64,000 bases of DNA from Thereva unica. Its lineage: Eukaryota; Arthropoda; Insecta; Diptera; Therevidae. Numbering within the stretch: position 1 is the stretch's first letter; each line of letters opens with the position of its first letter. Below the pieces are notes generated by a model. The model was not told the origin of the DNA. It made no database searches and saw nothing but the letters and a program-made list of their open reading frames with translations. The DNA is taken from contig OX465283.1 in NCBI GenBank assembly GCA_949987705.1, positions 90,507,813 through 90,571,812 on the forward strand, in the 5' to 3' direction. Shown piece after piece: positions 30,551 through 42,920 of this stretch. The translations under genes and the position numbers were made by a program.

Positions 30551-31940
30551 GCATGGCCAATTCCAACCCTTTGTACCGTTACCACGTTATGTCCTTCCAG
30601 TAAGGATGTACTGGTGAGTTTAGGTTAGTCTGGATGATGCGTGAGTAGATGTCAATGAACCGTACGTTTGATCTGTGAGGTGTTATATGGGTTTAACAAC
30701 ACCAACTGTGTGTTCTATTTATTAACAAAGGGAAAAAAGGTGCGTGTAGGTGAAAGCGATTAAAGTTAGGTGCTACATTCTTACCGGCTTGAAGGGTATA
30801 CAGAGGACCAAACGGGTGCTACCGCCAATGTACCTTCTTCGTTTGGCACCTTATTCAGCTTAGCCAAGCTTGTTTTGGCTGCGTCCGCCCAGATATACGA
30901 GTTATATTCAAGGCGGAATGTATTACTTGTAGATTGTAGCCTGGACAGCTGACTGAAGGAGGGATTTTAATCTCTGGACTAATCTCAAGCATTGATTAGC
31001 TTGTTTGACGATTTGGAATGTGATTACTCCTTCACGTATCTATGTATCTCGGGCCTTAAAATTGTTATATTTTTTGACGAAACTGGCCGAAACCGTATTC
31101 TCTATTAGAATATCGGAATTTGTTTTACATGAAAGTTTAATAATATTAGCAAGATTTTACTGTTTTGTTTTCAGATTGGATTTAACAATATTGTAATAGA
31201 GAATAGGGCCCCTGACGATAAAATTATGTCTAAAGGGCCCAATGCCCGAGCGCTCCATGCACGCCAAAACATCAATGGATGGAGCGCTCGTGTATTTCGT
31301 CCTTAAAGGTACGAATCCGCCAAGGCATTTGCGCGCAGGCTTTTGAATGACTTTATAATGACGTTAAAAGGATATGTTTCAAATGTGCATAGCTGTGATA
31401 TGCACTTTCTTGGTGACGTTATTTTGCCCGCGAGCAAATGTTCGTTTGCCTTTGGTGAACTCGTACCTGTTACCGGAGACAGACTAGCATCCTTATTCCA
31501 GATTATGATGTCAAAATGACGTAGACCCATATAAAAAATCTGAAAATGAAATGGGGTTTACGTCATTCTGACGTCATAATCCGGATTACGTGTGATAGCC
31601 TGTCGAGGGTATTAAGATCTCAAGAGAAGAGTCAGCCATGAGATTCTTTTCCCCCACTGAGATAAAGAGAAGGATGGTACAAGTTTTCGTAGAGATAAGA
31701 GCTCAGCTCAAGGTCTAGCCCGTGCTTGCCTTATATTGGCGACGGCGTAGGAGTACGCAGGGTGTCATTGCCAAAACTATGAAGTGGGTTGGAGGGGATT
31801 GTGAGCAAATCATTAATGAATATTAGAAAGAGATCAGGTGAGACTTTGATGTTTGAATGATATGGCCTGCAGGATGCCTGTGCGGACAATGTCGACGGAA
31901 TGTTTGTGCGCACATTTCCACCAGCTTTCCTTTGTTTCAC
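30550..31940 (-). pseudogene. Heavily decayed LINE
   Basis: Two islands are recognisable on the minus strand: DLFLIFINDLLTIPSNPLHS (about 31850-31740), matching the LINE reverse transcriptase around the YADD motif (here decayed to FGND), and RLEYNSYIWADAAKTSLAKL (about 30920-30850), matching the segment after the core. Their order and spacing fit one LINE copy. Intervening frames are destroyed. Confidence 0.6.
31503..31592. repeat. Short hairpin with ~31-bp arms
   Basis: CCAGATTATGATGTCAAAAT and the inverse of CCGGATTATGACGTCAGAAT face each other across a ~28-bp loop. It may be a minimal MITE end pair or an isolated hairpin. Confidence 0.55.
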
Positions 31941-31959
31941 GGATAAAAATCCATGGGAA

Positions 31960-33686
31960 AAGAGTTCGCGCGAACAAGGTTTGTGTTATGTGGGCGGGCC
32001 ATAAAGCTCACATGCCCAACTACCCAGTATGATGAATATTGAATATCACGAAGACCTTTCAACTACCGGTTAATACTAGAGACATACTAGAGTTTTCTAT
32101 TCTAGATTTCTCTTCGTCTGTGCTTTTTAGTACTAACACTATGCTCCCTCATTAAAGCTGGTCGTCCCAAGCAAGAGCCTGTGATCTCTCATCATTCTTA
32201 TAGCTACACAATATGTCTACATTTTTATTTTTGAAATTTGGCTCTCGTTGCAACCTGAACAACAAAAGTTCTAACTTGTTTGCAATCTTTTTGCCACCAC
32301 AAAACAAGTGAGTCTTGTATCGACGGACCCGTGACTAATTATAGCTTTTCATGGCAGGCTTCCAGTTAAATAACGATTCCAGACGGGTTTGCTTTTTATA
32401 ATTTTAAGTATTTTTATTTCCAATACCATAATTTTCATTACATTTTAAAATTTGATACTAACAGAAGTAAGGTGGTTTTATTGAAGCTACCATTATTAAA
32501 TGAACGGGTGGTGGAGTGGGATATTCATATACCTGTACATATATACAAACATTCTTAGAGTTTTGGATAGTTATTTACTTTATCACCGCACACCCGCAGG
32601 AGGTAGGGTTTGTTAGTGATTGACCATAACGCGTTTCTTTTGGAATTAGCCCTTGGTCACCGGTTGGTTATTCAGGGTTGAAATTTTGTAAAAGTAAACT
32701 TTACAAAAAATAGCAGTTAAATTCTCCCACCCAAACTTCTACCGCAATTTTGGAGTATTGCGCGAACCTTTAACCTGATGCCTGATAAAGTAAACAATTA
32801 CCCTTATTACATTTAAAAAAATCTTTCAAAATCGGAACTCTTCTTCCTTCATTGGCGATTACCTACTCTTGAGAAATATGAAGTAGGGCTTTAAACGAAA
32901 ATTCTAATACATATTTTTTATTGTTTTTTATTATGGTACGCAAATACGTATATTTTGAAATAGTTTACTCAATTTACTCTACAAGCAATAATAAAATCAA
33001 TATAAATCAAGAACTAGAATTTTTGTTCAAAAAAAAAAACCTATTTAATTTTGCTCAAAATAAAAAAAACACGATGCAAAATTTCCCATTCCATTTGCAT
33101 CATTCTGCCCATTCATTAATTTCTTCGCTGTTAAATTTCAGCCACTGAGCAAGAAATCATCATAGTTTCATTCCACCCACCCCCATCCAAAACAAAACAA
33201 AAGGAATACCCGCACAAGAATCTATTTTTAGATCCGAAACTTTTGGTTTTTCTTCCAACATGCGTCAAGGGCTTTGAAATGTTTTTTTAAATTCAGGCGC
33301 AAACCCGCTTTTTATGTTTTACTAAAAAATAGCAAAATTAAAAAAAATTGTCTATTTTATGATCATTATGCACTAATAAAAAATTAATATTATTAAACTA
33401 ATGTTGTAAACCCATTCCCATTAATTTTAGAGGCTTACAACAGAAATTCGCAGCCCTAAAACTTAAATCAGTGTAACTATCGCCATCTAATAAGATAACC
33501 TGAAAGATGATGCTCAAGTGAGTGACTAGTGAGTAATGTCGATTGAGTAGAAGTGCTTTTGAAGCTCCCCGATACTTAACCAATTCCGCTGTTTGTTTTT
33601 TCCAAATTCTTTACAAAAAATTCCGAGATCGCTTTCCAAGTTTTTTCTTTTTTTCGTGGTGTATAAATCGTTAAAAAATATAAAAT
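31960..33686. other. Intergenic AT-rich DNA, nothing recognised
   Basis: About 1.7 kb without a supported gene; short open frames have no motifs. The last part may be the 5' UTR of the next LINE. Confidence 0.4.
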
Positions 33687-34516
33687 ATGTCGTCAAAATC
33701 AAACTCAAGGCCAAATACCAGAAAATTTGCTGAAATTGCAAATGATCCAAATCCCGCTAGGAACAATACTCCCGGGACGACGGCCAGCAGGCGCGATGAT
33801 GGTAGCAGCAGCAAAACTCCGAGATCCACATCAATATCTGCCCCCGAGAACAACCTTGAGCTCTTTGAGAAAAGGCTTTTATTAAGCTTCAACAGGATGG
33901 GCGTTTTCAATAATGCAGGTTGCGTGCGCAATTGACTTATTCAGCTACACACTCTCAATTGCTGAATAAGTCAATTGCGCACGCAACCTGCATTATTGAA
34001 AAGGCCCGATGCTCAACGAACAGTTGGCCGCTCTCGAGGATCGTTTCGAGGATCGTATGAAGCAACTTGAGACCCGCTTGACCACGCATATGGAGGAGGT
34101 ACATATGTAGCACTTTAAACAACCAAGTGGGAAAACTAAGAGACGAGGTAGAAACTGTCCAACACGACCTTGCCGTAGTCTCAGACGAGTTAGAGGACTT
34201 ACGGCGCCAGTCTCGACTCCAGGACGTGGTCATTCGTGATATCCCCACGAATGAAAATGACAACCCAAAGCAGATTTTAAATTCTCTTGCTTCCACCATC
34301 GGGCATGAGCTGTCACCCTACGTGAATGTGTTCCGGCCAATGCAGCGACCGCGATTAGAGTCACAGACTGGCAGCGTCATGAAATTGAGCTCGTTGCTAA
34401 TCGTAAAATTTCCATTGGCCAACGAGCAGCAAGAGTTCCTGCGAAAAACACGCCAACATGGAGCTATTTCTTTAAAGAAATTAAATCTGGGCTTTGTTCT
34501 GATAGAATTTACATAA
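33687..34516 (+). pseudogene. LINE B ORF1 with coiled coil
   Basis: Starts MSSKSNSRPNTRKFAEIA, with a Ser/Arg-rich leader, then (after the hairpin insertion) a heptad-rich stretch LAALEDRFEDRMKQLETRLT. Next come VGKLRDEVETVQHDLAVVSD and an RRM-like/C-terminal part with DVVIRDIPTNEND and HGAISLKKLNLGF. This is the usual trimerising RNA chaperone plan of LINE ORF1p. A TAG near 34108 and other frame changes disrupt it. Confidence 0.75.
33904..34002. repeat. Perfect 42-bp-arm hairpin inserted in LINE B ORF1
   Basis: Arms 33904-33945 and 33961-34002 are exact inverted copies (TTTTCAATAATGCAGGTTGC at the left end) around a 15-nt loop. The ORF1 frame is interrupted exactly here and resumes after it. 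A 3-4 nt GGC-type duplication is possible at the edges. Only 99 bp, so it is a minimal foldback element or the product of aberrant repair. Confidence 0.85.
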
Positions 34517-34965
34517 ACGAAAGCCTGACTTCCAAGAACAATGATATTTTCCACACTGCACGCAAACTCTTGAAGCAGAAGCTTGTCACCGCGGTCGAGG
34601 CCTTGTCTATGTGCAGCTGGAGAGAAATAAACAGCCGCGTTTATTCACATCAGTTTTGGATCTGAACGATGCCGCCAGCTCCTCTCTCACTCCCAGCTCA
34701 CTCTAATGAATTTGGAGCAACCCGTTCATCAATGCGGAGATTCTGTTTACACGTCTTGTGCTTGTTTTCATGAATGTTTTTATTTGGGTTGAACTTTTTT
34801 TATATATATTACTTTTCATTTTTTTTTAAATTTCTTCTTTAATTATTTTGTATTTTATAGTTTATTTTTTTCGCTTTTTTGTAATGTTGGAATATTATTG
34901 CTTTTTTTTAGACTTGGAATTTTTAGTCGTGCCACGTCCTGATTTCACTCTGTTACCCTGTTTCT

Positions 34966-37900
34966 GTGACTTCGGCTAAGAAACAAAAAAATATGAACAA
35001 AATTAGAACACTGCTCAACGTTTTCCAAACCAGGGCTCAAGGCTTAAATTTTTGCCACATTAATGCGCGTGGCTTACGCAACAAAATTGATGAAATTCAG
35101 GAGATTTTTCGTGGTTCCAATATACACGTCATACTGGTGTCTGAATCTTCACTGCGCGATCATGTCCCCACGAAGCTTGTTACATTAAATGGGTACAATC
35201 TATACCGAAATGATCACAAGAGCCGTTCTGGTGGTGGTGTAGCCATATATGTGAAGAATAACCTCAGGTTTTTCAAAGTTAAGGAATCTGCATCTAATCC
35301 CTTGGAATTCCTTAGCATTGAAATAAACTGTGGTTGTAGAAAATGTCTTGCCACTGTGGTTTACTGCCCTCCACGAATTTTCTCGTTGACCGAAGCCAGT
35401 GAACTGGAATTATGGCTCGCCGATGCCACCCATAACTATGAGAGCATCGTGGTTGGTGGTGACTTTAATGTAAACATTTTATCCAACAACGCCCTTTCCA
35501 AAAAGTTTCTCAACTTCTTCAAAATGTTTGACTTAAAGCCCATTAACCAACTTCCGACATATACCTAAACACTAATAATCCATCCCTGCTGGATATCTTT
35601 TTTGTGTCAAATGTTGATAACGTTTTATTCCATAATCAGATCAGCCCACCTAGTTACCTCGATCACGACATCCTGTACCTTTCCCTTAAACTCTCAGTAA
35701 AAACACTCAACGGAGTTCTCGTATCGTGACTACAAGTCCATAGATGTCCCGGCTCTATTGCAAGAATGTTCTTCACTACCATGGGATCAAATATACCGCA
35801 TCTCTGACATAGACAACCAAATAGAACATTTTCGCTTGCTATGTCTCCAACTACACGAATCTTTTGCCCCAGTTAAAACAAAACGCACTCTTTCCTCTAC
35901 TTCTCCCTGGTTCTCCGCTAAAATCAGCCGTCTTGTCTCCGAGAGAGAACTCTTATTCAAAAAATATAAAATTAATAGAACCGATGCGAACTTAAAAGCC
36001 TACAAAAAGGTTAGGAATTTAGTAACTCCCTCCATACGTAAAGCGAAAGCCCATATCTTTTCGTCTAATCTTAACCCGAATCTGCCCCCAAAGAAACTTT
36101 GGACCAACATTAAGCAACTTGGTATTCTTGTTGATGAAAGTGAAACACATATCAACCTTAGCGCTAATGAGCTAAATAATTACTTTACGTCTGCATCAAA
36201 TATACGCGGAGATCGTAATTACTTAAGGGCAGCTAATAGTAATACTGGTGTTTTTTGTTTTCGCAATGTGGATCATACGGAAGTCCATAAAGATTTTTAT
36301 TCAAATAAATCCGAATCTGTTGGTCCAGACAACCTCCCACCCATATTCCTAAAGTTAATTTTTCCTCTGGCACTTCCCTATATCAAACATATTTTTAATA
36401 GTTGCCTCACTAAATCCTACTTTCCGCTTCAGTGGAAAAAAGCAAAAGTTATCGCATTACCTAAGGCTGGTGACAGAATTTCGCTCAAAGGCGGTGCGGA
36501 CATTGGCTTCGCGGTGTGCGCGGATTTTTCACTGACACAAAGTCGCCGTGCTGGTGTCGCGTTCAGACTTTGACACAACCTAAAAATCAAAGTGGCAAGT
36601 GGACGTGATACGAAATAAATTGAAAAAGCTGTATGATTTGCGTATTAATTTTCTATCCTACAGGACTTGTATTTGTTCTAGGTACTAATTTCATCACCAC
36701 AATTTCGAAATAATTATGAAATTCAACAAATTTCTTATCCCCATCACCAGCACACGATTCAAAACATAAACAAAATGCCCACCAACACCAAAACACGACT
36801 CAAAACACAACACACAAACAACTTTTTTACACTGGACCGCGCGGCAACGCGCAAGAAGTAGAAAGTAAAGCAACTTACGTGGTGTGTGCGTAGTGCTCAA
36901 GCCACATCTCGTTAGTTCGCATTGCAATACACACACTTTACTCTATCTGTCAATGTCCGCACCGCGTTTGAGCGAAATTCTGTCAGCAGCTTAAGTGCAA
37001 ATCTCCGCAAAGCCCCGCTGATTATCGTCCTAGAAGTATACTATGTTTCTTAGGCAAAGTACTAGAAAAATTAATGTCGTGGCAAATCGATGGGCACTGC
37101 GAAATGTGGTCCCTGTTGTCCCATGCACAGTCTGGTTTCCGCAAGAGCAGTAGCTGTGAAACTGCACTACTGAAAGTGATCACAGATTTGCGAATGGCTC
37201 TTGATTCGCATGACATTGCTTTTCTTGTACTCCTGGACTTTAGTAAGGCTTTCGACAGTGTTAGCCATACGCTCCTTGAAACTAAGCTAATTGACCACAT
37301 GCGGTTTTCATCCTCTGCGTCCTCCTTTATTCGGAGTTACTTGCACAATCGATCTCAACAAGTATGGCTACAAAATTCAACCTCCGACTCCTTGCCAATC
37401 ACCCGCGGTGTTCCGAAGGGCTCCATTCTAGGACCGCTGCTTTTCAGCATGTATATAAATGATCTCAGCAGTACCGTGACTAACTGTAAACTGCACATGT
37501 ATGCAGATGATGTCCAAATTTACTTAAACAGTCCCATTGGTTTGGTTGAGAACTGTGTTAACAACATTAATGCCGATCTCGAGCGTATTTCTCAATGGTC
37601 TCTTTCCAACCACTTACTGCTAAGTGCATGGAAATCCTGCTGCATTCCAATGTATAGGAGTCATTTAGACACCTCCTTCCTTCCACCTATCATTCTCATG
37701 AAAACGCGCTTACCTTATCAGTTGCGAGTTGAAAATCTAGGCGTCTATCTGAACTCACAATTAACTTGCTGTGACCAGATATCTCATACTCTATCTAAAA
37801 TATATGGAAATTTGCGTCGTCTATGGCTGTACGCTTCCATTCTGCCCTTAGGTACTCGTTCAAAGCTAATCAAAACGTTAATTTTACCGTACTTCACCTA

Positions 37901-38342
37901 TGCAAGCTTGGTCTTCCCGTCCCTTGATGCGTCATGTCGTGATAAACTCAATGTAGCCTTCAACGATTGTACAAGGTTTGTTTATAATCTTCGCCGATCT
38001 GACCATATAAGTCAGTATCGCTCTTCTGTTCTGGGGTGCACACTTGATGTGTACCTATCGCTCAAGGCAATGACATTCATTTATAAACTCCTACACTCTG
38101 ATCGTCCATCATACCTCCATGAGTATCTCCGTTTTGGTCGTACGACTAGAAGAATACTATTTATCCTACCTATATTCTCCCATTTAGTTGCGCAGAGATC
38201 TTTTTTTGTTCACTCTATACAATTATGGAACAGTTTACCCGCTGATATACAGAGTGCGGGGTCATTGGGTGTTTTCAGGAAACGTGTGTTCAACTATTTT
38301 ACTAATCAAAATATTCAATATATAATATACAATATAATATAA
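34966..38342 (+). pseudogene. LINE B ORF2: endonuclease-reverse transcriptase
   Basis: Endonuclease motifs are LNFCHINARGLRNKIDE, VSESSLRD, SGGGVAIYVKN, YCPPRIF and VVGGDFNVNI (34966-35566); a frameshift then precedes DHDILYLSL-like sequence. The reverse transcriptase starts in the next frame: GPDNLPPIFLK, ALPKAGD (broken by the MITE), QSGFRKSSSCETALLKVITD, LLDFSKAFDSVSH, GVPKGSILGPLLF and MYADDVQIYL. A long C-terminal region (NLRRSDHISQYR, LWNSLPADIQ) ends at 38342. The catalytic YADD is intact, but frameshifts and the insertion kill the copy. Confidence 0.88.
36471..36984. mobile_element. 514-bp MITE with TGACAGAATTTCGCTCAAA termini inside LINE B
   Basis: The ends TGACAGAATTTCGCTCAAAG and their inverse share about 35 bp including GCGGTGCGGACATTG. 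The LINE reading frame is cut after ALPKAGD and picks up again about 30 bp past 36984. No clear target duplication. Non-coding. Confidence 0.75.
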
Positions 38343-38385
38343 TATATAATATACAATATATATTGTACTTAACTTTAATAAATAA

Positions 38386-38945
38386 ATGAAATGTTTGTCC
38401 ATATCTACTTACTCTATAATCAATGTTTGGAGTATAGTTGTTTTTAAACCTCGTGACATCCCGCGCATGTTCCCCAGCTAAGCTCTTAAAAATGTTTAAA
38501 AGCTCAGACAAAAGCTTCAGTTAACTCCTCCTATCAAATCCCTTGTTGCCATGTAATCAGTCGCGACTGCGTATTGCTAAAGGGAGGTGTATTTTTCTGG
38601 GACTTCAATGATTATTTAAAAAATTTACAAATTATGACTGAAAAACACCCGGTTTTATATATTTTTTTTATTTTAAGGTTATTATATTTTATGCTACAGA
38701 AATAATTTGTAGTAATTTCTACTATAAAATACGAAATTTGTGTTTTTATCACTTTGATTACTAGATTGTTGACGATTCCTGCCAGTCGCATACGCGCTTC
38801 TGCCCGGGGAGGTTGCGTTGCTTGCGACTGCGGGGAACTGTCGGTTTATGAATGAAAACGCTCATTTACTCAAAGTAAATGCCTGCCTTTGTTGAGCAGG
38901 GGCTTTACATGTATTTAAACGCTCTGCTCAACACATATAAAGATA
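38386..38945. other. Spacer with CAGTCGCGACTGCG palindrome
   Basis: AT-rich spacer with a palindromic CAGTCGCGACTG at about 38568 and related GCGACTGCG near 38828. No gene recognised. Confidence 0.35.
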
Positions 38946-39221
38946 CTAGCATAAAACCCGCGTGCCTTTCAACGCCTTTAAATAAAAACTGTTTATTATG
39001 TGCACTGTTTTCCTTAAAAAAAACAAACAAAAAAGTCAGCTGTTATTATCCCTAAAAAAGGTTTACTATAGAGCATTTTTTTAATAAACATGATAAACAA
39101 ATTGCTGTGTATATCACCTCTGCTCAACAAATCTGCAAGTTTTGAAGCAGAGATTGGTGTGTATATGTTATCAAGAGAAGTGACAAAGGAATCCTAAATA
39201 AAGTGAATTTTGAGTCATTCA

Positions 39222-39842
39222 TTTCCACGTGATTATAGGGATGCACTGTCAAAATTTCAGCCCTGCAGCTCCAGCGGTTTGGGTTAACTCCATTTCACCC
39301 CTTTAGGGGATGAATTTCGAAAAATCGCTTTATAGTGGATGTCCACGTCATTATAGGGACGCACTGTCAAAATTTCAGCCCTATAGCTCCAGCGGTTTGG
39401 TAAACCCCATTTCACCCCCTTAGGGGATGAATTTCGAAAAATCGCTTCTTAGTGGATGTCCACGTCATTATAGGGATGCACTGTCAAAATTTAAGCCCTA
39501 TAGCTCCAGCGGTTTTGGGTTGACCCCATTTCACAACCTTATGGGATGAATTTCGAAAAATCGCTTCTTAGTGGATGTCCACGCCATTATAGGGATGCAC
39601 TGTCAAAATTTCAGCCCTATAGCTCCAGCGGTTTTGGGTTGACCCCATTTCACCCCCTTATGGGATGAATTTCGAAAAATCGCTTCTTAGTGGATGTCCA
39701 CGCCATTATAGGGACGCACTGTCAAAATTTCAGCCCTATAGCTCCAGCGGTTTGGTAAACCCCATTTCACCCCCTTAGGGGATGAATTTTTCGAAAAATC
39801 GCTTCTTAGTGGATGTCCACGCCATTATAGGGATGCACTGTC
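39222..39842 (+). repeat. Satellite block, left part (~117-bp units)
   Basis: About five tandem units of the monomer GTGGATGTCCACGTCATTAT... ending ...AAAATCGCTTCTTA. It is cut by the Mutator-like element within the segment TGTCAAAATTTCA. Confidence 0.92.
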
Positions 39843-40339
39843 AAAATTTCAAGGTCCCTTAAGCTGGCGGAGCAAAGTCATTGAAAAAACCCAAAATTAT
39901 TTTAGAAATAATAGGCTAAAAAAATGCTAATTAAGTGCCTCAATATCAAATTTGAGGCTCTTCTGCTTTTTTTTAAATTAAAGGTTCCGCTGACAGAAGA
40001 AATACTTAGCGGAACTTAATATAAACTTAAATTAAAAAATATGTATTTTGATGCAAAAGTTAATAAAAAATTATAGGCTAATTAAATGCTTCTAAATAAA
40101 ACATACAGGACCAAATTTATCCGATAAGTTACATGTTTTCATATGCATACCTAAGGTATTACGTATTATTTGCCAAAATATGTTACTTTTCAATTGCCAA
40201 AATCTGACCACCGAGTGATTTTTGATTAGGCTAAAAAATGCTAATTAAGTGCCTCAATATCGAATTTGAGGCTCTTCTGGCTTTTTTTAAATTGAGTGTA
40301 CCGCTTACAGAAGACATACTAAAGGTACTTGATATAAAC

Positions 40340-40824
40340 TTTTTTTTTTTATGTGATAGACTAGAGTCTTAGGGAAAGCCCCTTTGTACTGTTCGACAAC
40401 CTATTTTTTCGTATAGAATGTCGAACAGCAGCTCTAGCCGGAAGATAGAGAGTAGAAAGAGACAGAGAAGTAGGAAGGAGCTGCCACAACCTAGCCGCGA
40501 TTTTTTTTTTTTTTTATTCCACCTGCTTCCAATCATTTCGCGACTCTGGCATTGGGGCATTTGAGAAACAACTCGCTGGAGTGTTATGTCTCCTGAAACG
40601 AGTTGAATCTCATCAGCCAACCGATGACATGCGCTTGGTGGAGCGGGGAAAGACCAGCGAAGGCTATGACAGGAGGAATCAGGAATGTAAAGAGGGGAGA
40701 AGAAAGAAGGAAATTTATGTAGGTGGGAAATTGGGAAAGGCTGGGACCGTGGCACCGCCGGGAATCGAACCCGGGACCTCTGGGATAGTAGTCAAGCGCC
40801 TTACCTCTAGACCACCGAGGCCCC
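40340..40824 (-). mobile_element. tRNA-derived SINE, copy 2
   Basis: Same family as 24428-24889. On the minus strand it begins GGGGCCTCGGTGGTCTAGAG and carries box A (40804-40814) and box B GGTTCGATTCC (40761-40771), ending in an A-run (T11 at 40340-40350). It is inserted in the left inverted repeat of the Mutator-like element; the repeat sequence resumes at 40825. Confidence 0.88.
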
Positions 40825-40869
40825 AAATAAAAATTAAAGTAAAAAATATGTATTTTGATGTAAAAGGTA

Positions 40870-42008
40870 GGGGAGACTGGGTACGGTTGAAACAATTTAG
40901 ATTTTATTGTCCGTAGCATCGCTACTACCGAACCAAGCAGCGATTGAGACATGCTAAATTCAAGGGCATGTTTCCATCTACCAATTCGCAGTATTATTTG
41001 AGTGCCCGGTGTTTTGTAATTTGTGTAAAATCAAATTAAAAAAATAAATAAAATTGTTTCAACCGTCCACATGCCAGGGGCGGTTGAAACAGTGATTGGG
41101 GTCAATTGAAACACATGCAAATATAGGTTACAACTTATCAATAAAAATGAAAATTAACAGCAATTAACATCAGTTGGGTGTTTCTACCGTAGTTATGCCT
41201 GTTTCGTCAGCATTATATATATCTTGTGGCTCAAATTTGTTACGGTCCATGACAAACTCAAGCTTGAAATAGTCCAATCATCAAATTGTTATAAAAAGCA
41301 TCTACATTGCTTGTGTTAAAACTAGTTTCCCGTGAAAGGGTTGTAGCCTGCGCTCCCCGTACAGATAGTTCAGTTATAGCTAATGTCTTGGTGTTCATCG
41401 CCAGATGCATCTCGCTTCCGAATATATCTTAGAAGCGAACAGTGGTGCACTCCATGTTTCTCCGTCGCTTTTCGTAACGAATCCCCTGCTTTTACCTTCT
41501 CATAGGCTTCTTTATATCTTGATAAATCCATCTGCCCCCGCGAATTTTTCTTTCACGTTCCCTCGACATCTACAGAGCAGGGAATTTAAATAAATAAATT
41601 GTTTCAACCGTACCCACAAAAAATGTTTCAACTGTACCCATGCCCCCATTTGATACAAAGCAGTTTATAACAACGGCAACACTAATTTTACACAAATACT
41701 AATAGACGCTGTCATGTTCTAAAAACATTGATTCAAACAAAACAAAACCACTCAAAACTGTCAGTTAATGAAAAGTATAGTAAATTGAAAAAATTGTACT
41801 ACAAAAATTCTTACTTTTGCTTGTGAAATTACAATGGGGTCCCCTGGAAACAACCACAACCTGTAGTGATCGTCGCGCCACTTATATTCGTGTTCGAACT
41901 TGTCGTCCGCTTTGTTCGTTCTTTATACCCCTCCCCTTACTGCATACGATTCAAAAGATATTAACTCTGTTTCAACCGTCCTGTGTTTCAACCGTACCCA
42001 GTCTCCCC
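40870..42008. mobile_element. 1.14-kb pogo-type element with GGGGAGACTGGGTACGGTTG termini and TA duplication
   Basis: GGGGAGACTGGGTACGGTTG (40870) and its inverse (ending 42008) are perfect over about 25 bp and flanked by TA (40868-40869, 42009-42010). The interrupted left inverted repeat of the Mutator-like element reads on across it. GGTTGAAAC motifs recur inside. It contains pieces of a pogo/Tigger transposase, so it is an internally deleted copy. Confidence 0.88.
41180..41600 (-). pseudogene. pogo/Tigger-type transposase remnant (helix-turn-helix and first catalytic block)
   Basis: On the minus strand about 41560-41420 encodes YKEAYEKVKAGDSLRKATEK followed by a typical Psq/CENP-B-like helix-turn-helix. 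About 41260-41185 encodes FEPQDIYNADETGITTV, the conserved block with the first catalytic Asp. The region between and all downstream parts are missing or frameshifted. Confidence 0.8.
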
Positions 42009-42097
42009 TAATAAAAAATTATAGGCTAATTAAAGGCCTTGCGAATTATGTCACTGAGGAAAAATGTGAAAAAAAGTCACGAAGTAATCTCCTAAGG

Positions 42098-42200
42098 CAG
42101 CGTTTCCCAAACTTTTTTGATCGCGGCCCGGTACGAGGTCTTAAAATTTTTCGCGACCCACTTTATAGAAAACCATTTATTTACAAAACAAATTCCACTT
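42098..42200 (+). mobile_element. hAT-like terminal fragment
   Basis: CAGCGTTTCCCAAACTTTTT followed by GATCGCGGCCC matches the general form of hAT termini (CAGxGTTTCTCAA). The partner terminus was not found. It may be an orphan end. Confidence 0.4.
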
Positions 42201-42325
42201 TTTATTAAAAATCAAGTTATTTGTTTGTTTATTAGTGTCCGATCGAAGGTCAAATTTAGGCCTAAGCCGAAGCCTATGCCGATTGCTCGGCCCTTGCCAT
42301 AACTCGGCCGAAGTGGAAGGTTCAA

Positions 42326-42494
42326 TGGGGAATGCCACACAGGAGACTAAGACGCACTGGTGAAACCGGTTTTATGGGAGAGAAACGAAGAAAAGGAAGG
42401 GGAAAATGGCCTATTTTCCCCTTTCTTCTCTTCGTTTCTCTCCCATAAAACCGGTTTCACCAGTGCGTCTTAGTCTCCTGTGTGGCATTCCCCA
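42326..42494. repeat. 169-bp almost perfect palindrome
   Basis: Arms of about 80 nt (left TGGGGAATGCCACACAGGAG) are exact or near-exact inverted copies around a few-nt centre (AAAATGGCCTATTTT). A transcript would form a long duplex. GGCCGAAGT-type repeats flank it on both sides (about 42260-42312 and 42778-42803). Confidence 0.88.
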
Positions 42495-42920
42495 ATGACA
42501 CTCAGAAATCTTGCTGACTGAAAAATACATAACAAACAGAAAAAATATTTCCTTTTTTGGTAATGCGAATTAAATAAATACAAAACTGCGGACGCATTCG
42601 TAGGTGCATCCTTAATTCGTCTTCCCTGGTGGGTAAGAACAAGTGATAATTTGGATATCTGTTTCGTAGTGAGTAGAACAATGTCATTACGTTTCAATTG
42701 TACATTTTCATCTCACTTCCAATTCCTTTTGTTTCCGACAGGTGGAATGCCAGGATATAATGCCGAAGATGTGTGTTTGGCCGAAGTTGGCCGAGGCCGA
42801 AAAATTGCAAAATAATTATATAAAAAAAATATAAATAATTAAAAAATTAACAATTTTCTTTTAAAACTTTATTAAATGAAGTAAATTTTGTTTCCACATA
42901 TTTTGTCGTTAGTGCGTATA

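Larger units (their letters stand above)
33687..38385 (+). mobile_element. LINE B: CR1-like non-LTR retrotransposon with two insertions
   Basis: ORF1 (33687-34516), endonuclease (34966-35566) and reverse transcriptase (35758-38342) occur in order, followed by a TATAATATACAATA microsatellite and a final AATAAATAAATG at about 38378. It is interrupted by a hairpin at 33904-34002 and a MITE at 36471-36984. Its proteins resemble those of LINE C (48.3-51.5 kb). Confidence 0.85.
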
